The notes below the pieces were generated by a model that saw only the letters and a program-made list of their open reading frames with translations, ran no database searches and had not been told where the DNA came from. This document shows positions 9,723 to 19,222 of a stretch of DNA of 64,000 nt, piece by piece (position 1 is the stretch's first letter; the number at the start of each line of letters is the position of its first letter). Origin of the DNA: Croceicoccus estronivorus (GTDB taxonomy: Bacteria; Pseudomonadota; Alphaproteobacteria; Sphingomonadales; Sphingomonadaceae); NCBI RefSeq assembly GCF_001625325.1, contig NZ_JRQQ01000001.1, forward strand, positions 434,001 to 498,000, in the 5' to 3' direction. The position numbers and the translations under genes were made by a program.

Positions 9723-11800
9723 GCGTAAAACCCCTTCGCTTCTTTCGCCCGCTCAACCAGCAGCGGCGCAGGTGTCCAATACTCGTCGCCCTGTTCGGCG
9801 CGGAATTTCTCAATCGTGGCCAGCACCTTATCCAAGCCGATCTGATCGGCCCAGAACATCGGCCCTCCGGTCGTTGCGGGAAAACCCAGACCATTGATCA
9901 TCGCCACATCGATTTCATGCGGACGCGGCGCGACCCCTTCGCCCAGGATTTTTGCCCCTTCGTTGACCATGGCGTAGATCAGGCGCTGGAGGATTTCCTC
10001 CTCTCCGATCTCGCGCAACTTCAGTCCGTGCTTTTCGGCATGGGCCGCGATCATCTTGTCCGTTTCCGGGTTATGGCTGGCCTTCCGGTTCTCGTCATAG
10101 ACGTACCAGCCCGATCCGGTTTTCTGCCCCAGGTTTCCGGCGGCAACCATCTGTTCCACGAAGTCGGCCCGCAATTCGCGCGCAGACGCAGTAGCCGCGC
10201 GCGATTTGCGAGCAGCGGCCTGCACGTCAAGCCCGGCAAGATCGCCCAGGGCAAAGGGCCCCATCGGGAAACCAAACGACAGGACGACCTTGTCGATCGC
10301 CTCCGGCGATGCGCCTTCCTCAACCAGGAAGAAGCCTTCGCGCGACCGCTTGGACAGCATCCGGTTGACGATGAAGCCATCGCATACGCCCGAAAGAACC
10401 GGCAACTTCTTGATCCGCTTGCCGAAATTCATGATGGTTGCAACCACATCGGGGGCGGTTCGCGCGGTCCGCACATTTTCCAGCAACCGCATGACATGCG
10501 CCGGATTGAAGAAGTGCATGCCGCACACATCCTCGGCACGGCCCGAAGCATCAGCCAGCGTGTCGATGTTGAGGAAAGACGTGTTGCTGGCAAGGATAGC
10601 GCCCGGTCTGGTGACCTTGCCCAATTCAGCGAACACCACCTTCTTGATGTCGATATCTTCGGTCACCGCCTCGATCACGAGGTCGACGTCCGCAAGATCC
10701 GCCGGATTGGTGCTGCGTGTAATCAGCGCCATCTGGCGATCCATCTGTTCCTGGCTCATCCGGCCTTTCTTGACCGACGAACCCCACATCTTCTCGATCG
10801 CGCCCATCGCCTTAGCAAGATGCTCTTCATCGAGAGCGACTGCAGTCACCGGGATCCCTGCACCCGCAATCGCCATGGTGATTCCACGGCCCATGGCTCC
10901 CAGACCGATAACACCTGCCTTATCGACCTTGCGCGGTTCGATATCGGCTGCCAGGCCGGGTACCTTCGCCACTTGGCGCTCCGCCGCGAACACATGGCGC
11001 AGCGCCTTGGATTCCGGAGAAGAAATCGCCTCCAGGCACATTGCATATTCGCGTTCCAGAGCCTGCGCGAAGGGCATGTCATAGCCAAGCCGAATGGCTT
11101 CCAGCGCCAGTAGCGGCGCTGGCTGGCCACGCATTTTCCTCGCAATGGTCTTGCGGGATTCCTCGAACAGCGCCGGATCATCCTCAGGCATCGGCAAAGT
11201 CCCGGCGCTGCGCGCAGGGGCGTTCGATTCCGCCAGTTCCTTCGCATAGGCCCGGGCCGCCTCTGCCAAATCGCCTTCCGCGATCCGATCGACCAGTCCA
11301 CTATCCAACGCCTTTCTGGCGTTGATCTGCTTCCCTGTCGTGACAAGGTCGATAGTGGTAGCAAGGCCCGCGAGGCGCGGCGTACGTTGCGTACCGCCCG
11401 CTCCGGGCAAAAGGCCCAGCTTGACCTCCGGAAAGCCGAATCGCGTGGCCGGATCGGCAATGCGATAATGGCAGGCAAGCGCCAGTTCGAAACCACCGCC
11501 CAGCGTCGTGCCATGCACCGCCGCGACGGTCGGCTTTTCGAGAGCGTCAAGCATTTCGATAACCTTGGTCAGATTGGGCCCGACCATTGGTTTGCCGAAT
11601 TCCTTGATGTCGGCGCCCGCGACGAAAGTACGCCCTTCGCAACGCACGATCATTACTTTCAGGGCCGGATCGCCTGCAAAACGCTCAATCGCATCGGCCA
11701 GCCCCTGACGCACCCCCGCAGAAGTCGCGTTGACTGGTGGATTGTCGATTACGGCCTCCGCAATCGCTCCGTCCGTGCGGAATGTGACCATCTCGCTCAT
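9719..11800 (-). CDS. FadB/FadJ-type enoyl-CoA hydratase / 3-hydroxyacyl-CoA dehydrogenase
   Basis: Bifunctional beta-oxidation enzyme of 693 residues. The N-terminal crotonase domain keeps the oxyanion glycines and both catalytic glutamates (GGGFELA, Glu105; FPEVKLG, Glu125). The C-terminal part has the NAD Rossmann motif GLGAMGRG near residue 295, the HFFNPAH catalytic histidine motif, and two 3HCDH helical domains. It performs hydration and oxidation after the dehydrogenase. It overlaps both neighbours by 4 bases. No thiolase is encoded nearby, so thiolysis must be supplied elsewhere. Confidence 0.95.
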   Translation of the reverse strand: MSEMVTFRTDGAIAEAVIDNPPVNATSAGVRQGLADAIERFAGDPALKVMIVRCEGRTFVAGADIKEFGKPMVGPNLTKVIEMLDALEKPTVAAVHGTTLGGGFELALACHYRIADPATRFGFPEVKLGLLPGAGGTQRTPRLAGLATTIDLVTTGKQINARKALDSGLVDRIAEGDLAEAARAYAKELAESNAPARSAGTLPMPEDDPALFEESRKTIARKMRGQPAPLLALEAIRLGYDMPFAQALEREYAMCLEAISSPESKALRHVFAAERQVAKVPGLAADIEPRKVDKAGVIGLGAMGRGITMAIAGAGIPVTAVALDEEHLAKAMGAIEKMWGSSVKKGRMSQEQMDRQMALITRSTNPADLADVDLVIEAVTEDIDIKKVVFAELGKVTRPGAILASNTSFLNIDTLADASGRAEDVCGMHFFNPAHVMRLLENVRTARTAPDVVATIMNFGKRIKKLPVLSGVCDGFIVNRMLSKRSREGFFLVEEGASPEAIDKVVLSFGFPMGPFALGDLAGLDVQAAARKSRAATASARELRADFVEQMVAAGNLGQKTGSGWYVYDENRKASHNPETDKMIAAHAEKHGLKLREIGEEEILQRLIYAMVNEGAKILGEGVAPRPHEIDVAMINGLGFPATTGGPMFWADQIGLDKVLATIEKFRAEQGDEYWTPAPLLVERAKEAKGFYA

Positions 11801-12792
11801 TTATTCTCTCCTTCGGCTTTCACGGACAGGATCACCTTGCCTCGCGCACGCCGCTCCATGACATGATTGATTGCTTCGATTGCCTGATCGAACGGAAATA
11901 CCGCATCGATGGCCGGGCAAATCTTTCCTTCGGCCAGCCACTCCATCAGCTGAGCGATGTTCCCGGCGTGGTGCACAGGATCCGCACGCAGTGAATTGCC
12001 CCACAAAACCCCCACTGCTGCCGCGCTTTTCAGCAGCAGCATATTGGCTGGAATCTGAGGAATGTCGCCCGCAGCGAAGCCGATCACGAGGTGCCGCCCG
12101 CCCCAGGCCAGCGCCTTGATCGCAGGCACCGTCATATCGCCGCCGACCGGATCGTAGACGACATCCACGCCCTTGCCTCCGGTCAGTTCCTTTATCCGGC
12201 CCCGCAAATCCTCGTTTGCATAGTCAATCGTTTCGGCCGCGCCATATTCGCGCGCCAGTGCCAGCTTTTCAGGCGTCGATGCGGCGGCGATCACCCGTGC
12301 GCCCATCAGCGCGCCCAGTTCCACCGCAGCGAGCCCTACGCCCCCTGCCGCACCGAGAACCAGTAAAGTCTCGCCAGCCTGCAACCCGGCCCGGTCCTTG
12401 AGCGCGTGATATGAGGTGCCATAGGTGATGAGGATGCCGGATGCGGTCACCACATCAGCCTTTTCAGGCAGAGCGAAAACCTGTGCGGCCGGGACGGCCG
12501 CCAGTTCCGCAAAGCCGCCGATGCCGCTGAAAGCCGCGACGCGGGTTCCAGGGGTAATTCCACGCACGTCCGCACCCACGGCTTTCACAATCCCGGCCAG
12601 TTCGCTGCCCGGGACGAAGGGCAGGTCCGGTTTCGTCTGATATTTTCCCTGCACCATCAGGCCGTCGGGGAAATTGACCCCGGCGGCACTGACTTCGATC
12701 AGCACATCGCCTGCGCCAGGCTCCGGCGCGGCAAATTCACCAATATCCAACTCTTCGACGGGAGCGAAGCTCCGGCAGATTACAGCCTTCAT
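11797..12792 (-). CDS. Zinc-independent MDR reductase, quinone-oxidoreductase/enoyl-reductase type
   Basis: Medium-chain dehydrogenase/reductase of 331 residues in the NADPH:quinone oxidoreductase (QOR) branch. The N-terminal GroES-like domain contains AAGVNFPDGLMVQGKY. The Rossmann domain has LGAAGGVGLAAVELG. No zinc-binding cysteine lobe is present. ATG at 12792 with GGGG upstream is preferred over an earlier in-frame ATG. It is the first gene of the four-gene operon, divergent from a TetR gene. It probably reduces an enone or enoyl-CoA; substrate unknown. Confidence 0.88.
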   Translation of the reverse strand: MKAVICRSFAPVEELDIGEFAAPEPGAGDVLIEVSAAGVNFPDGLMVQGKYQTKPDLPFVPGSELAGIVKAVGADVRGITPGTRVAAFSGIGGFAELAAVPAAQVFALPEKADVVTASGILITYGTSYHALKDRAGLQAGETLLVLGAAGGVGLAAVELGALMGARVIAAASTPEKLALAREYGAAETIDYANEDLRGRIKELTGGKGVDVVYDPVGGDMTVPAIKALAWGGRHLVIGFAAGDIPQIPANMLLLKSAAAVGVLWGNSLRADPVHHAGNIAQLMEWLAEGKICPAIDAVFPFDQAIEAINHVMERRARGKVILSVKAEGENK

Positions 12793-12812
12793 TATTATCC
12801 CCAACACTCGTA

Positions 12813-12828
12813 TCAAACACTTGTTTGA
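12813..12828. promoter_or_regulatory. Palindromic operator between the acyl-CoA operon and TetR
   Basis: TCAAACA-CT-TGTTTGA is a perfect 7-2-7 palindrome 21 bases upstream of the operon start. It contains CAAAC-N4-GTTTG, the pattern bound by PsrA/FadR-type TetR regulators of fatty-acid degradation. It very likely serves the adjacent TetR protein, giving acyl-CoA-responsive control of both directions. Confidence 0.65.
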
Positions 12829-12890
12829 GATTTATCCGAGTCGTGTCAACCTCTGATGGCAATGCTAGGGCTACGAGATGGGCGAATGCC

Positions 12891-13547
12891 ATGAATGAAA
12901 ACAAAGCGGCAAAACGCAGCCGCCAGCCGGACAGCCCGCCTGCGGAGGCAAATGCCCGCACGCGCATATTCCTTGCGGCGGAAGCACTTGTGGCCGAGCG
13001 GGGGTTTGACGCCGTATCCTCACGCGACATCACCGCGCGGGCCGGAGTCAATCTTGGCGCAATCAACTATCACTATCGCTCCAAGCACGAGTTGCTGCTG
13101 GAAATCTTTCGCACCCGCGCAGGAGAGTTGAATCGGGAACGGCAGGCGATGTTGCGTGCCGCATTGGCGCAAAAACCCGTCAGCGCCCGCACGATCCTCC
13201 GCGCCCTGATCGAACCGCCAACGCTGTGGAGCAGCGACGAACGGCGAACCGCATTGACTTACCTCAACCGTGCCCGCCGCGAGGGCCCTTCCGAAGTCCG
13301 CGAAATCATCCGCGCCGATGTCCGCCATCTGCGGCGTTTCGCCACCGCTCTGGAAAGCGCACTTCCCGAAGTGAGCCGCGAGGAAATCCTCTGGCGGCTC
13401 CATTTCACCCTCGGCGTGCTGCACCACAACAGCGCGGCCGATTATGAACGGCTCGCGCTGTTGTCCGATGGGCAATGCGCGCCCGATGACCGCGAAGCAT
13501 TGCTTGCAAGGCTGCTCGCCTTCATCACCGCGGGGTTCGGGGTCTGA
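12891..13547 (+). CDS. TetR-family transcriptional regulator
   Basis: A 218-residue TetR repressor. The N-terminal helix-turn-helix region is RIFLAAEALVAERGFDAVSSRDITARAGVNLGAINYHYRSK (motif core SSRDIT and INYHYRSK), followed by an all-helical ligand domain. A Lys/Arg-rich segment precedes the DNA-binding domain. ATG at 12891 is chosen over non-ATG starts that would lie inside the operator. It diverges from the acyl-CoA operon and shares its palindrome, so it probably represses that operon until an acyl-CoA or acid intermediate binds. Confidence 0.9.
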   Translation: MNENKAAKRSRQPDSPPAEANARTRIFLAAEALVAERGFDAVSSRDITARAGVNLGAINYHYRSKHELLLEIFRTRAGELNRERQAMLRAALAQKPVSARTILRALIEPPTLWSSDERRTALTYLNRARREGPSEVREIIRADVRHLRRFATALESALPEVSREEILWRLHFTLGVLHHNSAADYERLALLSDGQCAPDDREALLARLLAFITAGFGV

Positions 13548-13559
13548 CCCAGCCGCCTG

Positions 13560-14594
13560 TTACAATGTGGCGAGGAAATCCAGCAGGGCCCGGGTGGTTT
13601 CTTTCGGACGCTCCATCTGCACGAAGTGGCCAGCCCCCTCGATCAGCGCCACACCGCGCAAATCCGGCACACGACGGCGCATGATATCGAGTGCGTCAGG
13701 CGCAATCATCTTGAGCACGATATCGTCCGCCCCGGAAATGAACAACGCAGGCACTTCGATATCGGCATCCGCCCACGGTTCGCCCAGTTCCCAGTTGCGA
13801 TCTGCCATCCGGTAAGAATTAAGCCCACCGATGAATGACAGCTCCGGCGTCAGACGCGTGAATTCATCAACGTAGTATTGAAAGTCGGCCTCGCTCATCC
13901 AGTCCCATGGCAAATCGGGCGCAGGCGACAGAACGTCCAGATACCCGGTCCCTTCGGACGGATGATTGACGTAATCCTTGTAATCGCCGCCGCCGCTCAG
14001 CGCCCAGAACAACCGCTTGAGGATTTCGGCGGGCTGTGCGCCCAGTTCCCGCTCGGCCGGGCCAATGGCCTGGAAATAATGGAGGTGCAGGAAATGCTCC
14101 TTCGCCGCCAGGGCGAAAGCCTCGCTCGGGCGCATTCCGCCGCCCCATTCCATGCCCCGATCTTCGGCAGAGGCTGCACTGCCCTGCCCGGCCCGGCCCG
14201 CCAGATCGAAATCATACGGACATGCCATGATGACGACCCCGGCCACCCGGTCACTATGCCGAACGGCCAGATTGCAAACCTGCTGCGCACCGAAGTCGTG
14301 GCCGACGAAAACTGCCTTTTCCTCGCCCAGCGCATCGAGCAGGCCGAGCATATCGTCCATTACCTTGTTCGCATCGTATTCGATCGGCTCCACTGGCCGA
14401 TCCGATTGGCCATAGCCTCGCTGATCGACAGCAATGGCCCGAAAGCCCGCTTCGGCGACGGGAGCCATCTGATGCCGCCAGCTGTACCAGAGCCCGGGAA
14501 AGCCATGACAGAACACCACCGGCAACCCTTCACCCATGCTGGCCACATGCAGCTTGATGCCGTTCGTCTCGATCATCTGGTGAGTAATCGTCAT
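13560..14594 (-). CDS. Epoxide-hydrolase-like alpha/beta hydrolase
   Basis: A 344-residue alpha/beta hydrolase of the soluble epoxide hydrolase group: oxyanion motif HGFPGLWYSW, nucleophile elbow VGHDFGA (Asp nucleophile), acid in ISGADD, and catalytic histidine in GAGHFVQME. The Asp nucleophile separates it from serine esterases. It is the last gene of the operon aminotransferase, thioesterase, TIM-barrel, hydrolase, and overlaps the TIM-barrel gene by 4 bases. It could open an epoxide made by a monooxygenase; haloalkane or ester hydrolysis cannot be excluded. Confidence 0.83.
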   Translation of the reverse strand: MTITHQMIETNGIKLHVASMGEGLPVVFCHGFPGLWYSWRHQMAPVAEAGFRAIAVDQRGYGQSDRPVEPIEYDANKVMDDMLGLLDALGEEKAVFVGHDFGAQQVCNLAVRHSDRVAGVVIMACPYDFDLAGRAGQGSAASAEDRGMEWGGGMRPSEAFALAAKEHFLHLHYFQAIGPAERELGAQPAEILKRLFWALSGGGDYKDYVNHPSEGTGYLDVLSPAPDLPWDWMSEADFQYYVDEFTRLTPELSFIGGLNSYRMADRNWELGEPWADADIEVPALFISGADDIVLKMIAPDALDIMRRRVPDLRGVALIEGAGHFVQMERPKETTRALLDFLATL

Positions 14595-15457
14595 GCGTAT
14601 TTTTCCTCCAATGCCTTGTCGATCGCCCGCAGGTTCGCAACGAGGTTTTCCTCACCCGCCGCGCTATCCTCTGCGGTCAGCAGCTCGATTTCGACCAATC
14701 CGGTGTAGCCATGATCGGCAATCGCGCTGAATATCGGTTCCCAATCGAGCTCGCCCGCGCCCGGCTCCACTCGCCCGGGCACATCGGCCACCTGTATGCC
14801 GCCAATGATGTCCCAATGCGCGACCATGGCCGGTACGATTTCTTCGCCCATCATGGCGAGATGCCCGACATCGAACAGCAGGCGCACCGCAGGACTGTCC
14901 ACCGCACGGACAATAGCCGCGCCATCGGCCAGATTGTCCACCAGCAGGCCTGGTATCCATTGTGGCGCAACCGGTTCGATCATCAGCATCAGGCCCGCAT
15001 CGCCGGCAAGCGTTGCCACAGCGCGCAGGTTGGCGATCATCGTTTCGATCTGCGTCTCTCTCGGGCAGTCGGAATCGATGCCGGTCACACAGACCGCCAT
15101 GCCGCCGCCCACACGTCCGGCGGCAGCGGTACTGCTCTCTATGCTGGCGCGAATGAGTTCTTTCGCCTCTGCATCGTCACGACTCCATAGCGGCTGATCC
15201 CAGTGGGCGAGATCGTTGTTGAATGTGCCTGCTGAGAGGCCCAGATCCGCCATTCGCGCACCAAGCTCCGTCTGTTCTTCAGCCGACCGCAGCTTGAGGA
15301 AGACATCGAATGCCCCGGCAAACCCCGTTTCCGCGAGATAATCGAGTTGATCAAGCGGCGCACGCGAACGGGCGCTGTGGGCGAACAGCGGGCCATCGGG
15401 GCTGCGCAGGCCGAGATGCCCCGCCAGGCGCAAGCGGCAATTGATCGGCTTTGCCAT
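14591..15457 (-). CDS. TIM-barrel sugar-phosphate-isomerase/AP-endonuclease-2 family protein
   Basis: A 288-residue xylose-isomerase-like TIM barrel. Likely metal ligands are Glu in LMIEPVAPQW, Asp/His in LLFDVGHLAMM, and Glu in GLVEIELL near the end. It is closer to hydroxypyruvate-isomerase-like proteins than to DNA endonucleases. It overlaps the epoxide-hydrolase-like gene by 4 bases. Two more genes of this superfamily occur at 45391 and 56406, each in a different catabolic operon. Substrate not predictable. Confidence 0.75.
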   Translation of the reverse strand: MAKPINCRLRLAGHLGLRSPDGPLFAHSARSRAPLDQLDYLAETGFAGAFDVFLKLRSAEEQTELGARMADLGLSAGTFNNDLAHWDQPLWSRDDAEAKELIRASIESSTAAAGRVGGGMAVCVTGIDSDCPRETQIETMIANLRAVATLAGDAGLMLMIEPVAPQWIPGLLVDNLADGAAIVRAVDSPAVRLLFDVGHLAMMGEEIVPAMVAHWDIIGGIQVADVPGRVEPGAGELDWEPIFSAIADHGYTGLVEIELLTAEDSAAGEENLVANLRAIDKALEEKYA

Positions 15458-15499
15458 CGATCTTCCTTCGGTTCCGTTCCACGATCGTCGAGGTGCGAT

Positions 15500-15931
15500 C
15501 TATTTCCGCCCCACAATACTTTTCGTAATACGCGCGTATGTGACAGCCTTGCCGCCGACGGAGGCCGTAACCTCCGTCCACGCCATCGACTTGCCCTTGC
15601 GCAGCACTCTGCCTTCCAGGGCATAATCCGCATCGCCCGGCATCGGACGGACATGCTGAATGAAAATGTCGCTGGTAACGGGCAACTCGTGCTCGGCCAG
15701 TTCCGTCACAAGGGCGACGAACGAGGGTATCTCGACAATGCTGTTCATCACCGAACCGTTGAGCGTCTGCCACGGCGTGAGCATTTCTTCACGCGGCCGG
15801 AACGCCAGGCGGGCATGACCGGGCCCCAATTCCTCCACGGTGACACCGCACCACGCGGAATAACCGGATGTCAGCGCCGTATCGAGAAATTGCTGCTGCG
15901 CAGAGGTAAGAGTGAAAGCACCATCATTCAT
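15500..15931 (-). CDS. Hotdog-fold thioesterase, PaaI-like
   Basis: A 143-residue hotdog-fold acyl-CoA thioesterase. The helix after the first strands contains LNGSVMNSIVEIPSFVAL and is followed by TSDIFIQHVRP, as in PaaI/4HBT proteins. ATG at 15931 overlaps the aminotransferase stop by one base (TGATG); an in-frame ATG nine bases earlier is possible. It would release CoA from dead-end or product acyl-CoA. Substrate unknown. Confidence 0.82.
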   Translation of the reverse strand: MNDGAFTLTSAQQQFLDTALTSGYSAWCGVTVEELGPGHARLAFRPREEMLTPWQTLNGSVMNSIVEIPSFVALVTELAEHELPVTSDIFIQHVRPMPGDADYALEGRVLRKGKSMAWTEVTASVGGKAVTYARITKSIVGRK

Positions 15932-17145
15932 CACGCACATTCCTTCAAAATCTGGCCCAGACGGGCAATGCCGCTGGCAATGACATCCTCGCCCACATGG
16001 CTGTAGGCGAGCCGCAGAAACTGCCGGTCATCGTTCCCCGTCGTGAACCGTTCACCGGGGCGGAAGAAGATGCCTTCCTTTGCCGCCAGCGTGGCGGCGC
16101 GTTCCCAATCGATCCTGTCGTCGATTTCGAGCCAGAGATAGAAAGATCCCTGCGGCTCGCTAAACCGTACGAAGTCGCCGCAATGTTCGCGAACCGCATC
16201 AACCGCCACTCTTGCCTTGGACCGGTAAACCGCATTGGCGCGTTCCAGATGTGGATCGAGCAAACCCTGACTCAGGAATTCCGCCAGAATACGCGCAGTC
16301 CACTGCGAGACGCCGAGATCCTGCCGCACTGCCGCGAGCGCCGCGATTGCACGCGGATCCCCCGCCATCCAGCCCATCCGCAGTGCCGGGGCCACGATCT
16401 TGCTGAAGCTGCCACACTGTATGACCCGCCCGGTATCGTCCATGCTCAACAGGGTCGGCAATGGCTCCCCCGCAAAACGCAGGTCGCCATAAACGTTATC
16501 CTCGACAAGAATGAAATCATGCCGCCGCAGCAAGTCCATCAGATGTTTACGCCGGGGAAGCGACATTTCGCTGTTGGTGGGCGTCTGAAACGTCGGGATG
16601 GTGTAAACCATCTTCACCGTTCGCCCTTCGCTCTCAGCTTCTGCGATCATCCGTTCGAGCACGGCAGTGTCCATGCCCTGATCGTCCACCGGCACGGCCC
16701 GTACCTCTGCCCCGGCCATGTCCATGTAGCGCAGCGCGTAAGGGAAAGACGCCCCTTCCACGAACACCACATCCCCCCGGTTCACGAACCCGTTGACGGC
16801 CAGCGCAATGCCCTGGACCGACCCGGAGGCGAGGATAATCCCCTCTGCCCCCAGCACTGGTCCCTGCGTTGCAGCGATCCGTTCCGAGAGCCGTTCCCGC
16901 AGACGCCGGTATCCGAACACCAGTTCCTCATAACCGGTGTCGGGATCGAAATAATCCAGCGCATCCGCGCCGTCCCGGTCGAGCACCAGCCGGGCAATCC
17001 GCAGCAAATCCTCGCGCGGGAAAGTTTCGGGCGCAGCCAGCCCTTGATCGAAATTGAAAACCGCCGGCACTTCCGGGTCCGGAAAGAACAGCGGAGGGCC
17101 GTCCTGCGCCAGTTGCGAATGGAGCGCTTCTATCGTCTTGTCCAT
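15931..17145 (-). CDS. PLP-dependent aminotransferase, class I/II (2-aminoadipate/MocR-like)
   Basis: A 404-residue fold-type I aminotransferase: GSVQGIALAVNGFV (cofactor phosphate loop), EDNVYGDLRF (Asp/Tyr contacting PLP), CGSFSKIVAPALRMGW (Schiff-base lysine), and a C-terminal arginine segment FLRLAYSH. It lacks an N-terminal GntR domain, so it is an enzyme and not a MocR regulator. It is the first gene of the 17145-13560 operon. An amino group in the degraded substrate or a 2-oxo acid partner is implied, but neither can be named. Confidence 0.88.
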   Translation of the reverse strand: MDKTIEALHSQLAQDGPPLFFPDPEVPAVFNFDQGLAAPETFPREDLLRIARLVLDRDGADALDYFDPDTGYEELVFGYRRLRERLSERIAATQGPVLGAEGIILASGSVQGIALAVNGFVNRGDVVFVEGASFPYALRYMDMAGAEVRAVPVDDQGMDTAVLERMIAEAESEGRTVKMVYTIPTFQTPTNSEMSLPRRKHLMDLLRRHDFILVEDNVYGDLRFAGEPLPTLLSMDDTGRVIQCGSFSKIVAPALRMGWMAGDPRAIAALAAVRQDLGVSQWTARILAEFLSQGLLDPHLERANAVYRSKARVAVDAVREHCGDFVRFSEPQGSFYLWLEIDDRIDWERAATLAAKEGIFFRPGERFTTGNDDRQFLRLAYSHVGEDVIASGIARLGQILKECA

Positions 17146-17385
17146 TTCAGTCTCCCACCAGCGCGAAACCTGGCCTTTTGGCCACAGTCATGTTCGAGTC
17201 TCGCTGGCACCCACGCGGCTATCTCATTCCCAAGTCTCGGCCTCGTCATCGCGGGCCGCTTCATCTGCCCCGCTTGTCAGGTCGTTTGCCTTTCGACGCA
17301 ACCCCTGAATGCGTCGTCAAACAGGAAAGGTGTTGCGCATCCATGGCAAGGAAGCCAGGCCTGCCCCAAAAATCAGTTACCAAAG

Positions 17386-18462
17386 TCAGTGCTGAATGGA
17401 GATATCCGGCACCATCCGGGTTCGCCCACGCCATGCTCCGGGCGAATGCCCCGTCCACTGACGGAAAGCCCGGCTGAATGTCGCTGAATCGCTGAACCCG
17501 ACCCGTTGAGCAATATCGCCCACCGTCAGCCCACCATCATCGAGCAGGGCCCTCGCCAGATCACCCCGGCAAGCGTTCTTGATATCGAGCAGCGTCAAAC
17601 CCTCTTCCGCAAGCCGCCGCTTGAGTGTGGCCGTACTGAGATGGAATTGACGGGCAATGGCTGCCCCTGTCGGCAAGGTCTGCCCTGCCGCCAGCGCAGA
17701 GTGCAATACCACCCGGACCCGTTCGGACAGCGGAGCTTCCTTGGAAAGGATCTGTTCCAGATCGAACGGAAATCTCTCCAGCAGACGTTCAAGTTCGGCC
17801 GATGTGCGCATAACCGGCCGTTCGAGGAAGTGGGCCGGGAAACGAAACATGTTTTCCGCCGCGTTATGGATTACCGGATGGAGCATCAGACGTGCCGCAC
17901 ACTCCCGACTGACCAACGGCGAATAGCGAAAGCCCACGGCAAGCAGGCGAATATCCTCCCCGATCAGCCAGCTGAACAGGCGATGGTGCGTCGAAAGGCC
18001 GGTCAGGTCGGAAACGTACGAACTGATGTTCCGGATCGTGCGAAAGGTCGCCATGCGGAATTCCGCCACATCGCCATCCTGAACCAGTTCCAGCATACCC
18101 ATGCGCGGATTGAGCATGGCTTCGAATGTCGTTGCCCGCCCGATGACGTCACGCAAGGTACGGCAGCTGATCAGGCACTGACAAAACAGATCGAATTCCG
18201 GCTTGGTCAGCGGTGGCCGCCCCTCCTGCCGCGCGGCATGCGCATCGAGCACCCATACCGCCTCGGCATAGAGCGCGGAAAATTCGAGACGTGACAACTG
18301 GCCCGTCCACAGCGGATCGAGCAATGCCTTCGCCGGATGAGACAGGCCCGCACGGCGTACCAGTGCTTCGGGGTCGTCGCCGTTCCGCTGGACATACCAC
18401 AGCAATTCCCGTGCAACGGCAATCGAAGCGAGACGAGGAGCGGGAATGGAAAGATGCTTCAT
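17386..18462 (-). CDS. AraC-family regulator with Arabinose_bd-like N-terminal domain (OruR type)
   Basis: A 358-residue regulator. The N-terminal domain of about 200 residues is of the type found in OruR/ArgR-like AraC proteins. The C-terminal double helix-turn-helix spans about 255-350, with LPTGAAIARQFHLSTATLKRRL and GDIAQRVGFSDSATFSRAFRQW. ATG at 18462 with AGGA upstream is preferred; the frame continues upstream without support. It diverges from the SnoaL/OYE/SDR operon at 18588, the likely target. The 240 bases downstream (17146-17385) hold no gene I can support. Confidence 0.85.
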   Translation of the reverse strand: MKHLSIPAPRLASIAVARELLWYVQRNGDDPEALVRRAGLSHPAKALLDPLWTGQLSRLEFSALYAEAVWVLDAHAARQEGRPPLTKPEFDLFCQCLISCRTLRDVIGRATTFEAMLNPRMGMLELVQDGDVAEFRMATFRTIRNISSYVSDLTGLSTHHRLFSWLIGEDIRLLAVGFRYSPLVSRECAARLMLHPVIHNAAENMFRFPAHFLERPVMRTSAELERLLERFPFDLEQILSKEAPLSERVRVVLHSALAAGQTLPTGAAIARQFHLSTATLKRRLAEEGLTLLDIKNACRGDLARALLDDGGLTVGDIAQRVGFSDSATFSRAFRQWTGHSPGAWRGRTRMVPDISIQH

Positions 18463-18542
18463 ACTTGATCCTGATTGCCATCTTCTTTGAGCCATTCCGC
18501 CATTCAAAGCAATCGCAGAGCAAGGGCAAGAATAGCCAATGA

Positions 18543-18571
18543 GAGCGGCGCCGGGCGTGGTCCCGCCGCTC
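18543..18571 (+). promoter_or_regulatory. Leader hairpin before the SnoaL/OYE operon
   Basis: GAGCGGCG (18543-18550) and CGCCGCTC (18564-18571) form a perfect 8-bp GC stem with a 13-base loop. It ends about eight bases before the ribosome site of the gene at 18588. It could act on mRNA stability or as an operator half-site; its function is not shown. Confidence 0.35.
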
Positions 18572-18587
18572 CGGAATGGAGAGGGTA

Positions 18588-19220
18588 ATGAGTTCAACGG
18601 AAGACTTGCTGAAACGGATAGACAGGCTTGAATCGCTCGATGCGATTCGTCAGCTGGCGGCGAAATATTCTCTGGCGCTCGACATGCGCGACTCCGATGC
18701 CTGGGTGAACCTGTTCCCCGAAGACGTGCGCGTGGGCGGCGGCAAATCCGGGCGCAAGGACCTGCGCGACTGGTTCGACGAAACCCATTCCATGCAGTTC
18801 GATGGCACGTCACACCACATCGGCGGACACATTATCGACTTCGACGATCCCGACCATGCGCAGGGCGTCGTCTATTCGAAGAACGAGCATGAATGCGGGC
18901 CGGAATGGGTCATCATGCAGATGATGTACTTCGACAAGTACGAACGGATCGACGGACGCTGGTATTTCCGTCGTCGCCTGCCGCTCTACTGGTACGCAAC
19001 CGATCTCAACAAGCCGCCTGTCGGCGATCGCAAAATGCGCTGGCCCGGGGAGCAGCCTTACCACGGTAGTTTCCACGATCTCTTTCCCAGCTGGAAGGAA
19101 TACTGGGACCGTGATGGCCAGGCACACGATGCGCCCGTCGCGGAGCCGGCACCCCTTGAAAAGTTCATTGAAACGATGCGCCGGGGCCATCCCCTGCCCA
19201 AGCCCCGCGTCAGGACCTGA
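18588..19220 (+). CDS. SnoaL-like (NTF2-fold) protein
   Basis: A 210-residue SnoaL-like protein with the usual opening DRLESLDAIRQLAAKYSLALDMRDSDAW, SHHIGGHIIDFDDPDHAQGVVY in the middle, and a Trp/Pro-rich C-terminal extension (about residues 150-210) longer than the family norm. ATG at 18588 is five bases after GGAGAGG and is preferred over the ATG twelve bases earlier. It leads the operon with an Old-Yellow-Enzyme-like gene two bases downstream and three SDR genes. The reaction is unknown. Confidence 0.83.
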   Translation: MSSTEDLLKRIDRLESLDAIRQLAAKYSLALDMRDSDAWVNLFPEDVRVGGGKSGRKDLRDWFDETHSMQFDGTSHHIGGHIIDFDDPDHAQGVVYSKNEHECGPEWVIMQMMYFDKYERIDGRWYFRRRLPLYWYATDLNKPPVGDRKMRWPGEQPYHGSFHDLFPSWKEYWDRDGQAHDAPVAEPAPLEKFIETMRRGHPLPKPRVRT

Positions 19221-19222
19221 GC

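Noticed and set aside
14591-15457. DNA-repair AP endonuclease
   Set aside because: The family name AP-endonuclease-2 refers only to the shared barrel. Operon context and sequence type point to isomerase/epimerase chemistry.
15997-17487. 496-codon open frame on the plus strand
   Set aside because: It is antisense to the aminotransferase, whose PLP motifs are clear. High GC produces such shadow frames.
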